64,000 nucleotides of DNA from JBEKIK01 sp963845975 (GTDB lineage: Bacteria; Planctomycetota; Planctomycetia; Pirellulales; Thermoguttaceae): the NCBI GenBank assembly GCA_963845975.1, contig CAWJUD010000002.1, positions 2,170,001 through 2,234,000 of the forward strand. Reading direction: 5' to 3'. The translations under genes and the position numbers were made by a program. Below, one piece after another: positions 56,307 through 64,000 of this stretch. Numbering within the stretch: the first letter of the stretch is position 1; the number at the start of each line of letters is the position of its first letter. The notes under the pieces are model-generated. The model had not been told where the DNA came from. It searched no databases and saw only the letters and a list, made by a program, of their open reading frames with translations.

Positions 56307-57626
56307 CTATCCTTCAAATTGCCGGATCAGAATCGCGCTGGCCTGTCCCTGGGGAGTAACGTTGAGATTAATGAATATCTTGCCCGGATCAGCCGCTCCA
56401 TCGGTTACGGCGGCCACTGGGCAATCCGGGTCGGGCGTTTCGTAGTTCAGAACGGGAAACAGCCGGCCGTGGTGCAGGGCCATGAGACTGGCGATTATCT
56501 CGACCATCCCGCTGCCGGCGCCCAGGTTTCCAAAGTAACTTTTTGCCGCGGTCACAGACACGGGTGTTGAACGCGAGCCAAAAACATTATTGATCGCCCG
56601 GGCTTCCTCGACGTCGCTCGTGCGCGTGCTCAGCCCATGGGCGTGGATATGCCCGACCGCTTCCGGCTTGACATTGGCGGCCTTTAGGACATTGCCTAGA
56701 ACATTGGTCATAGCCGCTTCGCGCTGGGCAACGAGATTGCGTTGGACCACGGAACTGGATGAGGCGGCCAACACTTCTCCCAGGATGTCCGCCCCCCTCG
56801 CTTGGGCCGTGGAAAGCTCCTCGATTATAATCGCCCCGGCGCCTTCGCCCAAAACCATTCCTGATCGGTCGCGATCAAAGGGCCGGCAGGCCCTGCCAGG
56901 TTCGACATCGGGCGAAGCCAATTCTTCCTGCTGCACGGAGTACATGACCTTCATGGGATGCAATCGCGTGCCCGTGGCCCCGCAAAGCATGCACGCGGCG
57001 CTGCCGCGAAGAATTATCTGAAACGCCTCGCCAACGGCCACGTTGGCCGAGGCTTCGCGCAAGGTCAGCGAATTATTTGGCCCCCGAAGATCGTTATAGA
57101 TGGCAACATGGCTGGCCGGCATGTTAGGCAAATATTTCAAAAGCCACAAGGGATACATTTTGGGCAAACCATCGCTCCCCCAGCGAGAGAATTGAAAACG
57201 GCCTTCCGCATCTATACACTGCTTTATGCCTTCGGTAAATTCCTCGGGCAGCGAGAGCATGTAATCCGAACCAAAACTTATGCCCGTCCGTTCCGGGTCC
57301 AGTTTGCCAGGCGTCAGTCCGGCATCGCCGAGGGCGAGTTGTGCGGAGGCCACACCCATCTGGCACTCCCGGCACATCATTTTGGATCCCTTGCGGATGG
57401 CTTTTTTTTGTTCCTTATCGAGCTGGCCAAAGTCGTCGATTTCGCCTTGGAATTGGCGGGCCTCGGCGGCAAATTTAATCGGCAGCACCCCCGACGATAA
57501 AGATGTAAAAGGCCCTACACCGCTTTGGCCTGAACTAAGACCTTGCCAAAGGGCTTCTTTGGTGTTGCCCAATGGGCAAATCAATCCCATCCCTGTAGTA
57601 ACCACCCTGCGGGGAGCAGAATTCAT
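56307..57626 (-). CDS. Beta-ketoacyl synthase homologue lacking catalytic Cys
   Basis: The 439-residue protein has the full thiolase fold of FabF-type enzymes: 'RRVVTTGMGLICPLGNTKEALWQGL', 'GISFGSDYMLSLPEEF', 'RPFDRDRSGMVLGEGAGAIIIEEL', 'AHGLSTRTSD'. At the nucleophile, FabF has 'TACASA'; here it is 'LREASA', so Cys is Glu191. The first His is kept (H330) and the Lys is kept (K362), but the second His is Asn367 ('AKSYFGNLGAGSG'). Such changes resemble chain-length factors and decarboxylating KSQ domains of polyketide systems, though those use Gln. It lies divergent from rpmF-fabD-fabG-acpP-fabF. A role as decarboxylase, partner subunit or binding protein is inference. Confidence 0.85.
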   Translation of the reverse strand: MNSAPRRVVTTGMGLICPLGNTKEALWQGLSSGQSGVGPFTSLSSGVLPIKFAAEARQFQGEIDDFGQLDKEQKKAIRKGSKMMCRECQMGVASAQLALGDAGLTPGKLDPERTGISFGSDYMLSLPEEFTEGIKQCIDAEGRFQFSRWGSDGLPKMYPLWLLKYLPNMPASHVAIYNDLRGPNNSLTLREASANVAVGEAFQIILRGSAACMLCGATGTRLHPMKVMYSVQQEELASPDVEPGRACRPFDRDRSGMVLGEGAGAIIIEELSTAQARGADILGEVLAASSSSVVQRNLVAQREAAMTNVLGNVLKAANVKPEAVGHIHAHGLSTRTSDVEEARAINNVFGSRSTPVSVTAAKSYFGNLGAGSGMVEIIASLMALHHGRLFPVLNYETPDPDCPVAAVTDGAADPGKIFINLNVTPQGQASAILIRQFEG

Positions 57627-57770
57627 GTCGATTTACCAATTTCCAATGTGAATCTCACCGATCCTACCGGTTCTATGAATCGCCTAGTTTAGCTGACATT
57701 ATGCTTGTCGTCGAGATAGGATAAACCAATGTAGCTGATGGAATAGGCCGGCCATAAAAATGGGGAATCG

Positions 57771-57819
57771 CCCTCACCCTGACCCTCTCCGGGCACCACC
57801 CAGTAGTCGGGAGAGGGGA
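57771..57819. repeat. REP-like repeat between the ketosynthase homologue and rpmF
   Basis: CCCTCACCCTGACCCTCTCC, a GGGCACCACCCAGTAGTC centre, then GGGAGAGGGG. It is the same framework as at 5526-5560 with an expanded loop, and it sits in the divergent promoter region of the fatty-acid genes. Confidence 0.8.
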
Positions 57820-57936
57820 TTTTTAACACCCAAAAGCCAAACAATTCGGGCCTGATATGGTTGACATAACCTGCTTTTACATCTAGGATTTTTGCTTTAT
57901 AGATTCGCTTACTTAGTCTTGGAGATAATTAATTCA

Positions 57937-58113
57937 ATGGCGGTTCCAAAACGCAGACACAGCAACGCGCGAACCGGCACTCGCCGAGCGCATGACGCCA
58001 AAAAGCCTAAACAACTTTCGACTTGCCCGCAGTGCAGCACTGCGGTGCCAACACACATGGTCTGTCCGAATTGCGGTTACTACATGGGCCGGAAAATTGT
58101 GGAGACATCGTGA
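57937..58113 (+). CDS. rpmF: 50S ribosomal protein L32 (bL32)
   Basis: A zinc-ribbon ribosomal protein of the large subunit. The 58 residues start 'MAVPKRRHSNARTGTRRAHDAKKPKQLSTCPQCS' and end with the second pair 'CPNCGYYMGRKIVE', so all four zinc Cys are present. GGAG lies about 12 bases upstream. It is joined to fabD by a 4-base overlap. rpmF next to fatty-acid genes is a conserved link between ribosome and lipid synthesis, but here plsX and fabH, the usual genes between rpmF and fabD, are absent. Confidence 0.96.
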   Translation: MAVPKRRHSNARTGTRRAHDAKKPKQLSTCPQCSTAVPTHMVCPNCGYYMGRKIVETS

Positions 58114-59018
58114 GCAAGATCGCGTTTTTGTTCCCCGGACAGGGGGCTCAGATGGTCGGCATGGGCCAGCGGTTGGCCGAATCGCTTCCCGCCGTGCGCA
58201 GACTTTACGATCGCGCAGGCGAGGTCCTGGGCTATGATTTGGCCAATCTTTGCTTTGAAGGACCGGCCGAGCAGCTCGACTCCACCGTTTGCAGCCAGCC
58301 CGCTTTATTTGTAACCAGCCTTGCCGCCTTGGAATCGTTGCGGGCCGATTCGCCGGACGTGGTTCTATCATGCGAAGCAGCGGCCGGACTGAGCCTGGGC
58401 GAATATACCGCCATGGTCTTTGCCGGTGTGATGGATTTCAATGACGGCTTGATGCTGGTACAAAACCGCGGTGCGGCTATGCAAGAGGCCGCCGATGCCA
58501 CGCCCAGCGGTATGGTAAGCATACTCGGGCTGGAACTGGTTGAAGTGCAAAAACTCTGCGAAAAAGCCCGAAACGGCGATATTTTAGAAATCGCCAATTT
58601 GTTATGTCCGGGCAACATCGTCATATCGGGAACTAATGACGCTTGCGAACGCGCGGCCGAGATGGCACAACCTTTTGGGGCAATGAAGGCCAAGCCCCTG
58701 GCCGTGGCCGGAGCTTTCCATACGAAAATCATGCAACCCGCCGTCCAGCGGCTGGAGCAGGCCTTGTCGGCCGTGCCCATGCACAAGCCGCGGATCCCTG
58801 TCATATCGAACTACGATGCCAGGCCGCATCACGATCCCGAGGAAATTCGCCGCTTGTTGATGCAACAAGTGCTCAATCCGGTTCGTTGGGAAGATTCGAT
58901 GCGATATTTGATTGGCCAAGGTTTCTCCCAGTTTTACGAAGTGGGACCGGGCCGGGTGTTACGCGGTCTGCTGCGGCGGATTGATCGCGGCGTTTCCTGC
59001 CAGTGCGTGGAAGTGTAG
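58110..59018 (+). CDS. fabD: Malonyl-CoA:ACP transacylase
   Basis: It moves malonyl from CoA to acyl carrier protein to supply fatty-acid elongation. The GTG start overlaps the rpmF stop as GTGA, with GGAG 6 bases before it, which supports this start over any upstream codon. The 302 residues contain 'FLFPGQGAQMVGMGQ', the catalytic Ser95 in 'GLSLGEYTAM' (the usual His before Ser is Leu), 'MQEAADATPSGMVSILGL' and the catalytic His in 'GAFHTKIMQPA'. It is the second gene of rpmF-fabD-fabG-acpP-fabF. Confidence 0.95.
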   Translation: MSKIAFLFPGQGAQMVGMGQRLAESLPAVRRLYDRAGEVLGYDLANLCFEGPAEQLDSTVCSQPALFVTSLAALESLRADSPDVVLSCEAAAGLSLGEYTAMVFAGVMDFNDGLMLVQNRGAAMQEAADATPSGMVSILGLELVEVQKLCEKARNGDILEIANLLCPGNIVISGTNDACERAAEMAQPFGAMKAKPLAVAGAFHTKIMQPAVQRLEQALSAVPMHKPRIPVISNYDARPHHDPEEIRRLLMQQVLNPVRWEDSMRYLIGQGFSQFYEVGPGRVLRGLLRRIDRGVSCQCVEV

Positions 59019-59046
59019 CATAAAACCGTGACGGGCACCAACGGGT

Positions 59047-59063
59047 ACCATGCGTAGCATGGT
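59047..59063. repeat. ACCATGC hairpin, second copy
   Basis: ACCATGC-GTA-GCATGGT lies between fabD and fabG. The surrounding sequence matches the copy at 14133-14149 in the reverse direction (CGCGACC on one side, GGGCAC on the other). Confidence 0.55.
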
Positions 59064-59096
59064 CGGTTGGGCGGTCGCGCTTTAAAGGATTAAATT

Positions 59097-59867
59097 ATGA
59101 CCGATCAAACCAAGGGCCGGATTTCGACGGATCTGGCCGGACAGGCGGCAATTGTCACAGGCGCGGCAAAAGGTCTTGGCCGGGCGATTGCCGTAACGCT
59201 GGCCCGGGCAGGCGCAAAGGTGGCCTGTATCGATATAAATACCGAGTCCTTGGCGGAGACGGTCGGCACAATTCGCGCCGCAGGCGGAACGGCCGAACCA
59301 ATGGCTTGCGACGTGACCGACAGCCAGCGCGTCGGCGCAGTTGTCGACGAGGTAGTCAAGCTTTGGGGCGGCCTGCAAATACTGGTCAACAACGCCGGTA
59401 TTACCCGCGATAATATGATCATGCGTATGAAGGATGAGCAATGGGACGCGGTAATAAACATCAACCTCAAAGGCACATTCTTGTTCACCCGGGCCGCCGC
59501 AAAACCAATGATGAAAGGCCGGCGGGGGAGGATTATCAACATTGCCAGCGTCTCCGGCCTGATGGGCAACCCCGGACAGGCAAATTACTCCGCATCCAAG
59601 GCAGGGGTGATCGGCTTGACGCGGACCGTCGCACGCGAATTGGCCGGACGAAATATCACAATTAATGCCGTAGCGCCCGGCTTTATCGCCACGGATATGA
59701 CTGCCGCCTTGGGCGAGGAAATTTTACAGGAAGTCCGCAAGCAAATCCCCTTGGGGCGCCTTGGCGATCCCCAGGACGTGGCCGACGCCGTGTTATTTCT
59801 GGCCAGCGATGCCGCCTCGTTTATCACCGGCCACATACTGACCGTGGATGGTGGTTTAACTGTGTAG
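59097..59867 (+). CDS. fabG: 3-oxoacyl-ACP reductase
   Basis: A short-chain dehydrogenase that reduces 3-oxoacyl-ACP with NADPH in fatty-acid elongation. The 256 residues show the cofactor motif 'TGAAKGLGRAIA', 'NNAGITRDNMIMRM', the Ser-Tyr-Lys triad in 'INIASVSGLMGNPGQANYSASKAGVIGL' and the end 'DAASFITGHILTVDGGL', all characteristic of FabG. An extra dozen residues precede the Rossmann start. It lies after fabD with a 78-bp gap, part of it a hairpin repeat. Confidence 0.95.
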   Translation: MTDQTKGRISTDLAGQAAIVTGAAKGLGRAIAVTLARAGAKVACIDINTESLAETVGTIRAAGGTAEPMACDVTDSQRVGAVVDEVVKLWGGLQILVNNAGITRDNMIMRMKDEQWDAVININLKGTFLFTRAAAKPMMKGRRGRIINIASVSGLMGNPGQANYSASKAGVIGLTRTVARELAGRNITINAVAPGFIATDMTAALGEEILQEVRKQIPLGRLGDPQDVADAVLFLASDAASFITGHILTVDGGLTV

Positions 59868-59995
59868 TTTACGTAGTTTGGATAGTTTCGCAGAATTGGG
59901 AGCAAAAAACATAGCCGGGAGATATAGACACGGAAGGGAAAAACCGCTATATCTTGCGAAGTTGAATTGAACGCGGGGCGGGATACAAAACTTGT

Positions 59996-60013
59996 AACCC
60001 TTTGCAAAGGGTT
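59996..60013. terminator. Perfect 18-bp palindrome upstream of acpP
   Basis: AACCCTTTGCAAAGGGTT lies between fabG and acpP, followed by TTGGTATATTAT. It may be an attenuating hairpin or an operator; the A/T-rich tail could be an acpP -10 region. Weak either way. Confidence 0.35.
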
Positions 60014-60086
60014 TTGGTATATTATAGGTGTGGGGAGTCGTTGGAAAGCTCCCCCAAATAGATGTGGTTAAAGGAGGACCTGCAAG

Positions 60087-60344
60087 GTGGCCTCAGTCGC
60101 TGAACGTGTTATTGATATCGTTGCCGAGCAACTTGGCGCAAATAAAGAAACCATTACCCGAGACACCTCTTTCGTCAACGATCTGGGTGCCGATTCACTC
60201 GACACCGTCGAATTGGTGATGGAACTTGAAGAAGAGTTTGACATCAACATCCCCGACGATGTGGCGGAAAAAATCCAGACGGTTGGCCAGGCCATCGACC
60301 ACATCGAAAAGGCCGTCACCACCAACGAAACCTCTGCTTCCTGA
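60087..60344 (+). CDS. acpP: Acyl carrier protein
   Basis: The small acidic carrier that holds growing acyl chains on a 4'-phosphopantetheine arm. The GTG start follows AAAGGAGG by about 9 bases, a strong site suited to a highly made protein. The 85 residues include the attachment Ser37 in 'DLGADSLDTVELVMELEEEFDINIPD' and the usual four-helix length. The order acpP-fabF is conserved across bacteria. An A/T-rich stretch and a perfect palindrome upstream suggest extra control of this gene within the operon. Confidence 0.97.
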   Translation: MASVAERVIDIVAEQLGANKETITRDTSFVNDLGADSLDTVELVMELEEEFDINIPDDVAEKIQTVGQAIDHIEKAVTTNETSAS

Positions 60345-60353
60345 CGGGCTTCC

Positions 60354-61596
60354 ATGAAACGGCGCGTTGTCGTAACGGGTCTCGGCGCGGTAACCGCATT
60401 GGGTTGCCGCGTGGAAGAGCTTTGGACTCGAATATGTAACGGCGAAAGCGGAGTCGGGCCGATCACCCGATTCGATGCCTCGCGATTTCGCTCGCGCATC
60501 GGCGGCGAAATCATCAATTTCTCCACCGATGGCTACATTGAGCCCAAGGAAGTCAAAAAATTCGACCGCTTCGTGCAATATGCACACGTCAGCGGCTTGG
60601 ACGCCATACGCGACTCTGGGCTGGATTTTTCCAAGGTAGACACCTGGCGCTGCGGGGTAATTCTGGGATCAGGGATCGGCGGGCTGGAAACCATCGAAGT
60701 CCAGCACCAGCGCCTGCTGGATAAAGGGCCTGATAAAGTCTCCGCCTTTACCATTCCCAAACTCATAGGCAACGCCGCCAGCGCAACTATCCATCCAATA
60801 CGGCTTGCACGGGCCGAACCAAGTCATCGTGACCGCCTGCGCCAGCGCCACTAACGCCATGGGCGACGCCTTCAAGCTCATCCGCGACGGCGAAATCGAC
60901 GTCGCCGTTTCCGGGGGCTCTGAGGCGGCGCTAACGCCCATCGGTCTAAGCGCCTTTGCCGCCATGCGCGCGCTCTCCGAGCGGAACGATGATCCCAAAA
61001 GAGCCAGCCGCCCTTTCGATCGTGACCGCGACGGCTTTGTTCTAAGCGAAGGCGCCGGCCTGCTGGTCTTGGAAGAACTCGAACACGCCAAAGCCCGCGG
61101 CGCGCATATCTACGCCGAGATGTACGGGTATGGCGTCAGTTGCGACGGCGGCCACATTACCGCCCCGGATAAAGACGGCGTGGCGGCGGCATACGCCATG
61201 TCGCGGGCGATAAAGGATGCCGGCGTCGATCCGAGCGATATCGGTTACATCAATGCACACGGCACGAGCACGCCCTTGGGCGACGTGGCCGAGACTATGG
61301 CCGTAAAAACCGTTTTTAAAGAACACGCCAAATCACTGAACATATCCAGCACGAAGAGCCAGCTCGGTCATCTCCTGGGCGCAAGCGGCGGCGTGGAACT
61401 GATTTTTTGCATTCTTGCCTTGCGCGACGGCGTGATTCCGCCCACGATCAACCTGGAAAATCCCGACCCGCTCTGCGATCTGGATTATACGCCCAACACC
61501 GCCCGCCGGCGGAATATCTCCATTGCCATGTCGAACAGCTTCGGCTTTGGCGGCCACAACGGCTCGCTGGTCATCGGCAAGCTGCGCAATGGGTAA
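60354..61596 (+). CDS. fabF: 3-oxoacyl-ACP synthase II, apparent frameshift
   Basis: The condensing enzyme that extends acyl-ACP with malonyl-ACP. The first part runs 'KRRVVVTGLGAVTALGCRVEELW' to 'IPKLIGNAASATI', and the second starts at 'QYGLHGPNQVIVTACASATNAMGDAF' and holds the nucleophile Cys, the His in 'NAHGTSTPLGD' and the Lys/His in 'STKSQLGHLLGASG'. The parts are out of frame. Restoring TC near 60789-60792 ('ATISIQYGLHGP') joins them, so two bases are missing. All catalytic residues are present and the gene is normally essential, so a sequence error is likely. Restored length is about 414 residues. Confidence 0.93.
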
Positions 61597-61710
61597 ACAT
61601 CTTTCGCGCTGCGCCTAATCAAAGCCGGGCCGTGTTGTTCAGAAGAAAGTGATGTAAAAGCTTTTTGGCGATCCCTTTCCGGGGTGACACGCCCCGGCGC
61701 TGACGTGCAA

Positions 61711-62127
61711 CTATAGGTCGATGTATGTTGTAGGCTCGAAATTCGTGGCCATCGACCAGATCGAGGCCTTTAAGTGCGTTACTCGAAAGACGATCAGCAT
61801 GTCGTAACCTTGCCGGTTTATCTGCGGCTTCATAAAAGGGCGGGCCGAGACGATTTCCTTCTTCAGGTCTAAATCATCCAAAAATTCCGCAACGCCGCAG
61901 ATCCGAATCTGCTTGCGCTGATCGGTGCTGTTAAAGCAGATCTCGACTTTGGGATTTTTAGTTAGTTGCTGATAGAGGTCCTTGAAATCTCCGGTATGCA
62001 AGATTATTCCCTCTTCATCGGCTTTGTACATCATCATCCCCCGCACCCTGGGTTGATCGCCCTCCACGGTCGCAAGGTGGCACACCGGATTCGTGTTTAT
62101 AAATTCCAGAATTTGAGTTTTGTTCAT
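61711..62127 (-). CDS. Pyridoxamine 5'-phosphate oxidase family protein
   Basis: The 138-residue protein has the split beta-barrel flavin-binding pattern of PPOX-related proteins: 'ILEFINTNPVCHLATVEGDQPRVRGMMMYKADEEGIILHTGDFKDLYQQLTKNPKVEICF' then 'IRICGVAEFLDDLDLKKEIVSARPFM'. Such small members bind FMN, F420 or haem and reduce diverse substrates; the precise activity cannot be assigned. It is cytoplasmic and faces left, after the fatty-acid operon, in a convergent arrangement with fabF. Confidence 0.85.
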   Translation of the reverse strand: MNKTQILEFINTNPVCHLATVEGDQPRVRGMMMYKADEEGIILHTGDFKDLYQQLTKNPKVEICFNSTDQRKQIRICGVAEFLDDLDLKKEIVSARPFMKPQINRQGYDMLIVFRVTHLKASIWSMATNFEPTTYIDL

Positions 62128-62164
62128 TACATTTTCCTTTAAGTATGATGGATTTCCACTCGTT

Positions 62165-62485
62165 CTAAACCATCATAATGTAAAACAGGACATACGTTAT
62201 GAATAGAACCAATGGAATGATGCGCCAAAATTGTTTGCCTTTACCAATTGATAAAAACCATGATACCAAAGCAAGGCCGGCGATAATCAAACCTGCAATA
62301 GTAAATCTATTACCTGTTTGTAGCGCCGTATCTGATGTTTGCTCGATAGAAGTCCGATCCGGTTGCACTTGTTGAACTGCTTTTGCCCTGATTCCCGTTG
62401 CAAATGAATAATATCGTTTTCCGCAAATGTCTAGCATGATCGCGGCAATAAATAGGCAACATGCAAGGGCATAGAAATATTTCAT
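62165..62485 (-). CDS. Small membrane protein of unknown function
   Basis: The start giving MKYFYALACCLFIAAIML is chosen because GAGGA lies 5 bases upstream. The 106-residue protein has three hydrophobic helices: an N-terminal one (3-18), one at about 58-75 and one at the C-terminus (86-105). A polar loop 'AVQQVQPDRTSIEQTSDTAL' lies between the first two. No family is recognised. It sits between the PPOX-family gene and the helicase gene on the same strand. Confidence 0.6.
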   Translation of the reverse strand: MKYFYALACCLFIAAIMLDICGKRYYSFATGIRAKAVQQVQPDRTSIEQTSDTALQTGNRFTIAGLIIAGLALVSWFLSIGKGKQFWRIIPLVLFITYVLFYIMMV

Positions 62486-62557
62486 TTTGTCCTCATTTCG
62501 CACTCGACAATATAAATACATGTACACAAAACACTCGTAAATATCAACATAAAGACT

Positions 62558-64000
62558 CTATCCTCTATCGCCTATCCCCTTTGCAACCGGCCGGAGCCGA
62601 CTATCGATTAACAATAATTTCATTTGCCCGGCGGGCGGGGGAAATTCGATTGTGGCTTGGCGCTCAGGCCCGGATCCGCTTAGTGCAATAATGTGCCCCA
62701 GCCCGTATTGCGGGTGACGCACCAATCCGCCTTGAATAAAATCCTCGGGCGAAACCGGCGGCAACGGCGCGCCGCCGTTGGCCAATTCGGCGGCAGTTGT
62801 CAAATGCAAATGAGGAAAACTTGTGATCGCGCCGTCCGGCTCGATCCGCCGAGCGACCGGCTCCTCGTAGTGCCCGTGCGATTGATCCAGGTCGGAAAGT
62901 TCCTCCTCGGAATAAGGTTCAGCGTCGAATGGGGACGCGGCAAGCGATTCGCCCGGGCCGAAATTCACCAATTCCATTTCCTCTCTGGGCAATTCCATTA
63001 AAAAGCAACTGGGGATGGTCATCCGCCGCCGGCCGCGAAAGTCGCGGTATCGGGCCAGGCTGATTTGCAGTTCCTGCTGCGCCCGGGTAATGCCCACGAA
63101 CATCAAGCGGCGCTCTTCCTCGAGTTGGTCGGGCATATCGCGGCTGCGCTCATGCGGCAACAGGCCCTCCTCCGCTGCCACCAAAAAAACCACCGGAAAC
63201 TCCAAGCCTTTTGAGGAGTGCAACGTCATAAGCGTGACGCGATCGCTTTGATCTTGCCAGTCGTCGGTATCGTTGACTAAGGAGGTTTCTTCCAAAAACG
63301 CCTCGAGTCGATGACCGCCGCCGCCGTGGCGTTCGTCAAAATCGCGGGCGACCGAGAGCAATTGCTCGATATTAGCCAGGCGCTGCTGATCTTCCTCGTC
63401 GCCCGATCCGTATTGTTCGCGGTACCCGGTTTCGTTAAGCAGGTGGCCGAGGAGTTCCTCCAGCGGCCGGTCCACGAGTTGTGAAAGCCTGTCGATAATT
63501 TCGACGAACCGCAGTATCTTGCCGGTTGTGCGCGAACTGATCGACTGGATTTGCTTTACACGCCGGGCGGTATCGATCATGCCGATGCCGCTGTTCAAGG
63601 CAAAATCGGAGAGTCTTTCCACTGTTTTTTTGCCGATGCCCCGCGCCGGCGTGTTGAGCACGCGCAGGAATGCCACTTCATCCATCGGGTTATTGAGAAT
63701 TTGGAGATAAGCCAGCAGATCCTTGATCTCTCGGCGCTGGAAAAATTCCAGGCTGTTGACCATCTGAAAGGCTATGCCCTGGGCGCGCATGGCAAGCTCG
63801 AAGGCCAGGCTTAGGGCGTTGACACGATAGAAGACGGCAAAATCCCTGGCCCGCCGGCGACCGAAGCGGATTTCAGCGGCGATGAGGGCGGCGATGTCCT
63901 CGGCTTCGTCCTTGTGCGTTTCGTAACGGACCAATCGAACAGGCACGCCTGGACCGTTTTCAGTATATAGGCTTTTTTCCTTGCGCCGAACATTGTGGGC
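62558..64000 (-). CDS. UvrD/PcrA-type DNA helicase, C-terminal part
   Basis: Open to the right edge (481 codons), so the N-terminal ATPase motifs lie outside. Seen are the '2B' domain, the superfamily 1 motif V region 'VTLMTLHSSKGLEFPVVFLVAAEEGLLPHERS', motif VI 'EEERRLMFVGITRAQQEL', and a C-terminal tail ending 'GGLVRHPQYGLGHIIALSGSGPERQATIEF', which in PcrA-like proteins contacts RNA polymerase. It unwinds DNA 3'-5' in excision repair and replication. Whether to call it uvrD or pcrA cannot be settled from this part. Confidence 0.94.
   Translation of the reverse strand, partial: AHNVRRKEKSLYTENGPGVPVRLVRYETHKDEAEDIAALIAAEIRFGRRRARDFAVFYRVNALSLAFELAMRAQGIAFQMVNSLEFFQRREIKDLLAYLQILNNPMDEVAFLRVLNTPARGIGKKTVERLSDFALNSGIGMIDTARRVKQIQSISSRTTGKILRFVEIIDRLSQLVDRPLEELLGHLLNETGYREQYGSGDEEDQQRLANIEQLLSVARDFDERHGGGGHRLEAFLEETSLVNDTDDWQDQSDRVTLMTLHSSKGLEFPVVFLVAAEEGLLPHERSRDMPDQLEEERRLMFVGITRAQQELQISLARYRDFRGRRRMTIPSCFLMELPREEMELVNFGPGESLAASPFDAEPYSEEELSDLDQSHGHYEEPVARRIEPDGAITSFPHLHLTTAAELANGGAPLPPVSPEDFIQGGLVRHPQYGLGHIIALSGSGPERQATIEFPPPAGQMKLLLIDSRLRPVAKGIGDRG

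Noticed and set aside
56109..56570. 153-codon + strand frame near the ketosynthase homologue
   Set aside because: Half of it lies opposite conserved ketosynthase sequence, and the remainder has no support.

Overview
The window looks like chromosome of a planctomycete, most likely near Pirellulales (inference). The evidence is families largely confined to that phylum (DUF1580, DUF1559 and DUF1570 proteins), short membrane proteins opening with an F/Y-[ST]-[IL]-R-T-L motif, a PheT without the N-terminal tRNA-binding domain, and many small hairpin repeats between genes. No rRNA operon or CRISPR array was seen.

Layout. (1) Bases 1-5335: end of an integrated element, with tyrosine integrase next to a tRNA-Val-like sequence and six leftward accessory genes (two helix-turn-helix proteins, DUF1580, a zinc-ribbon protein). 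(2) 5823-17541: the classic translation cluster thrS-infC-rpmI-rplT-pheS-pheT, split between infC and rpmI by an ECF sigma factor, a membrane-anchored partner and two secreted proteins. (3) 17566-19241: a transposase remnant and a complete IS4-family insertion sequence with target duplication. (4) 19429-33940: mixed metabolism and hypothetical genes, including a zinc-cluster protein, metallophosphoesterase, methyltransferase, homocysteine methyltransferase/MTHFR, DUF2284, a broken coiled-coil gene, DUF1570, PutA, a dihaem cytochrome and a YhaM-like nuclease. (5) 34297-44842: proS, DUF4416, a multihaem cytochrome fused to a 5'-nucleotidase-like domain, broken dinD, YebC, a TPR protein and an EndoIII-like protein. 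(6) 44912-49607: nusA-infB-rbfA, leftward. (7) 50010-55848: DUF5107 remnant, GH2 glycosidase, an LCCL protein and a secreted metallopeptidase-like protein. (8) 56307-61596: fatty-acid synthesis, rpmF-fabD-fabG-acpP-fabF, with a divergent ketosynthase homologue lacking the catalytic Cys. (9) A PPOX-family protein, a membrane protein and the C-terminal part of a UvrD/PcrA helicase, which runs off the right edge.

Two features run through the window. First, dispersed palindromic repeats of several families sit between genes, and a few lie in frame inside coding sequences, most clearly in pheS and in the sigma-partner gene. Second, many otherwise intact genes carry 1-2 base frameshifts, including proS and fabF, which are normally essential. 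That pattern suggests assembly or sequencing indels, except in dinD and the DUF5107 remnant, which also carry in-frame stops.

The best candidates for new biology are the ketosynthase homologue (Cys to Glu, second His to Asn) opposite the fatty-acid operon, the ECF/secreted-protein cassette inside the translation operon, the repeat insertion in pheS, and paired hairpins with complementary AATA and TATT loops placed just upstream of genes.
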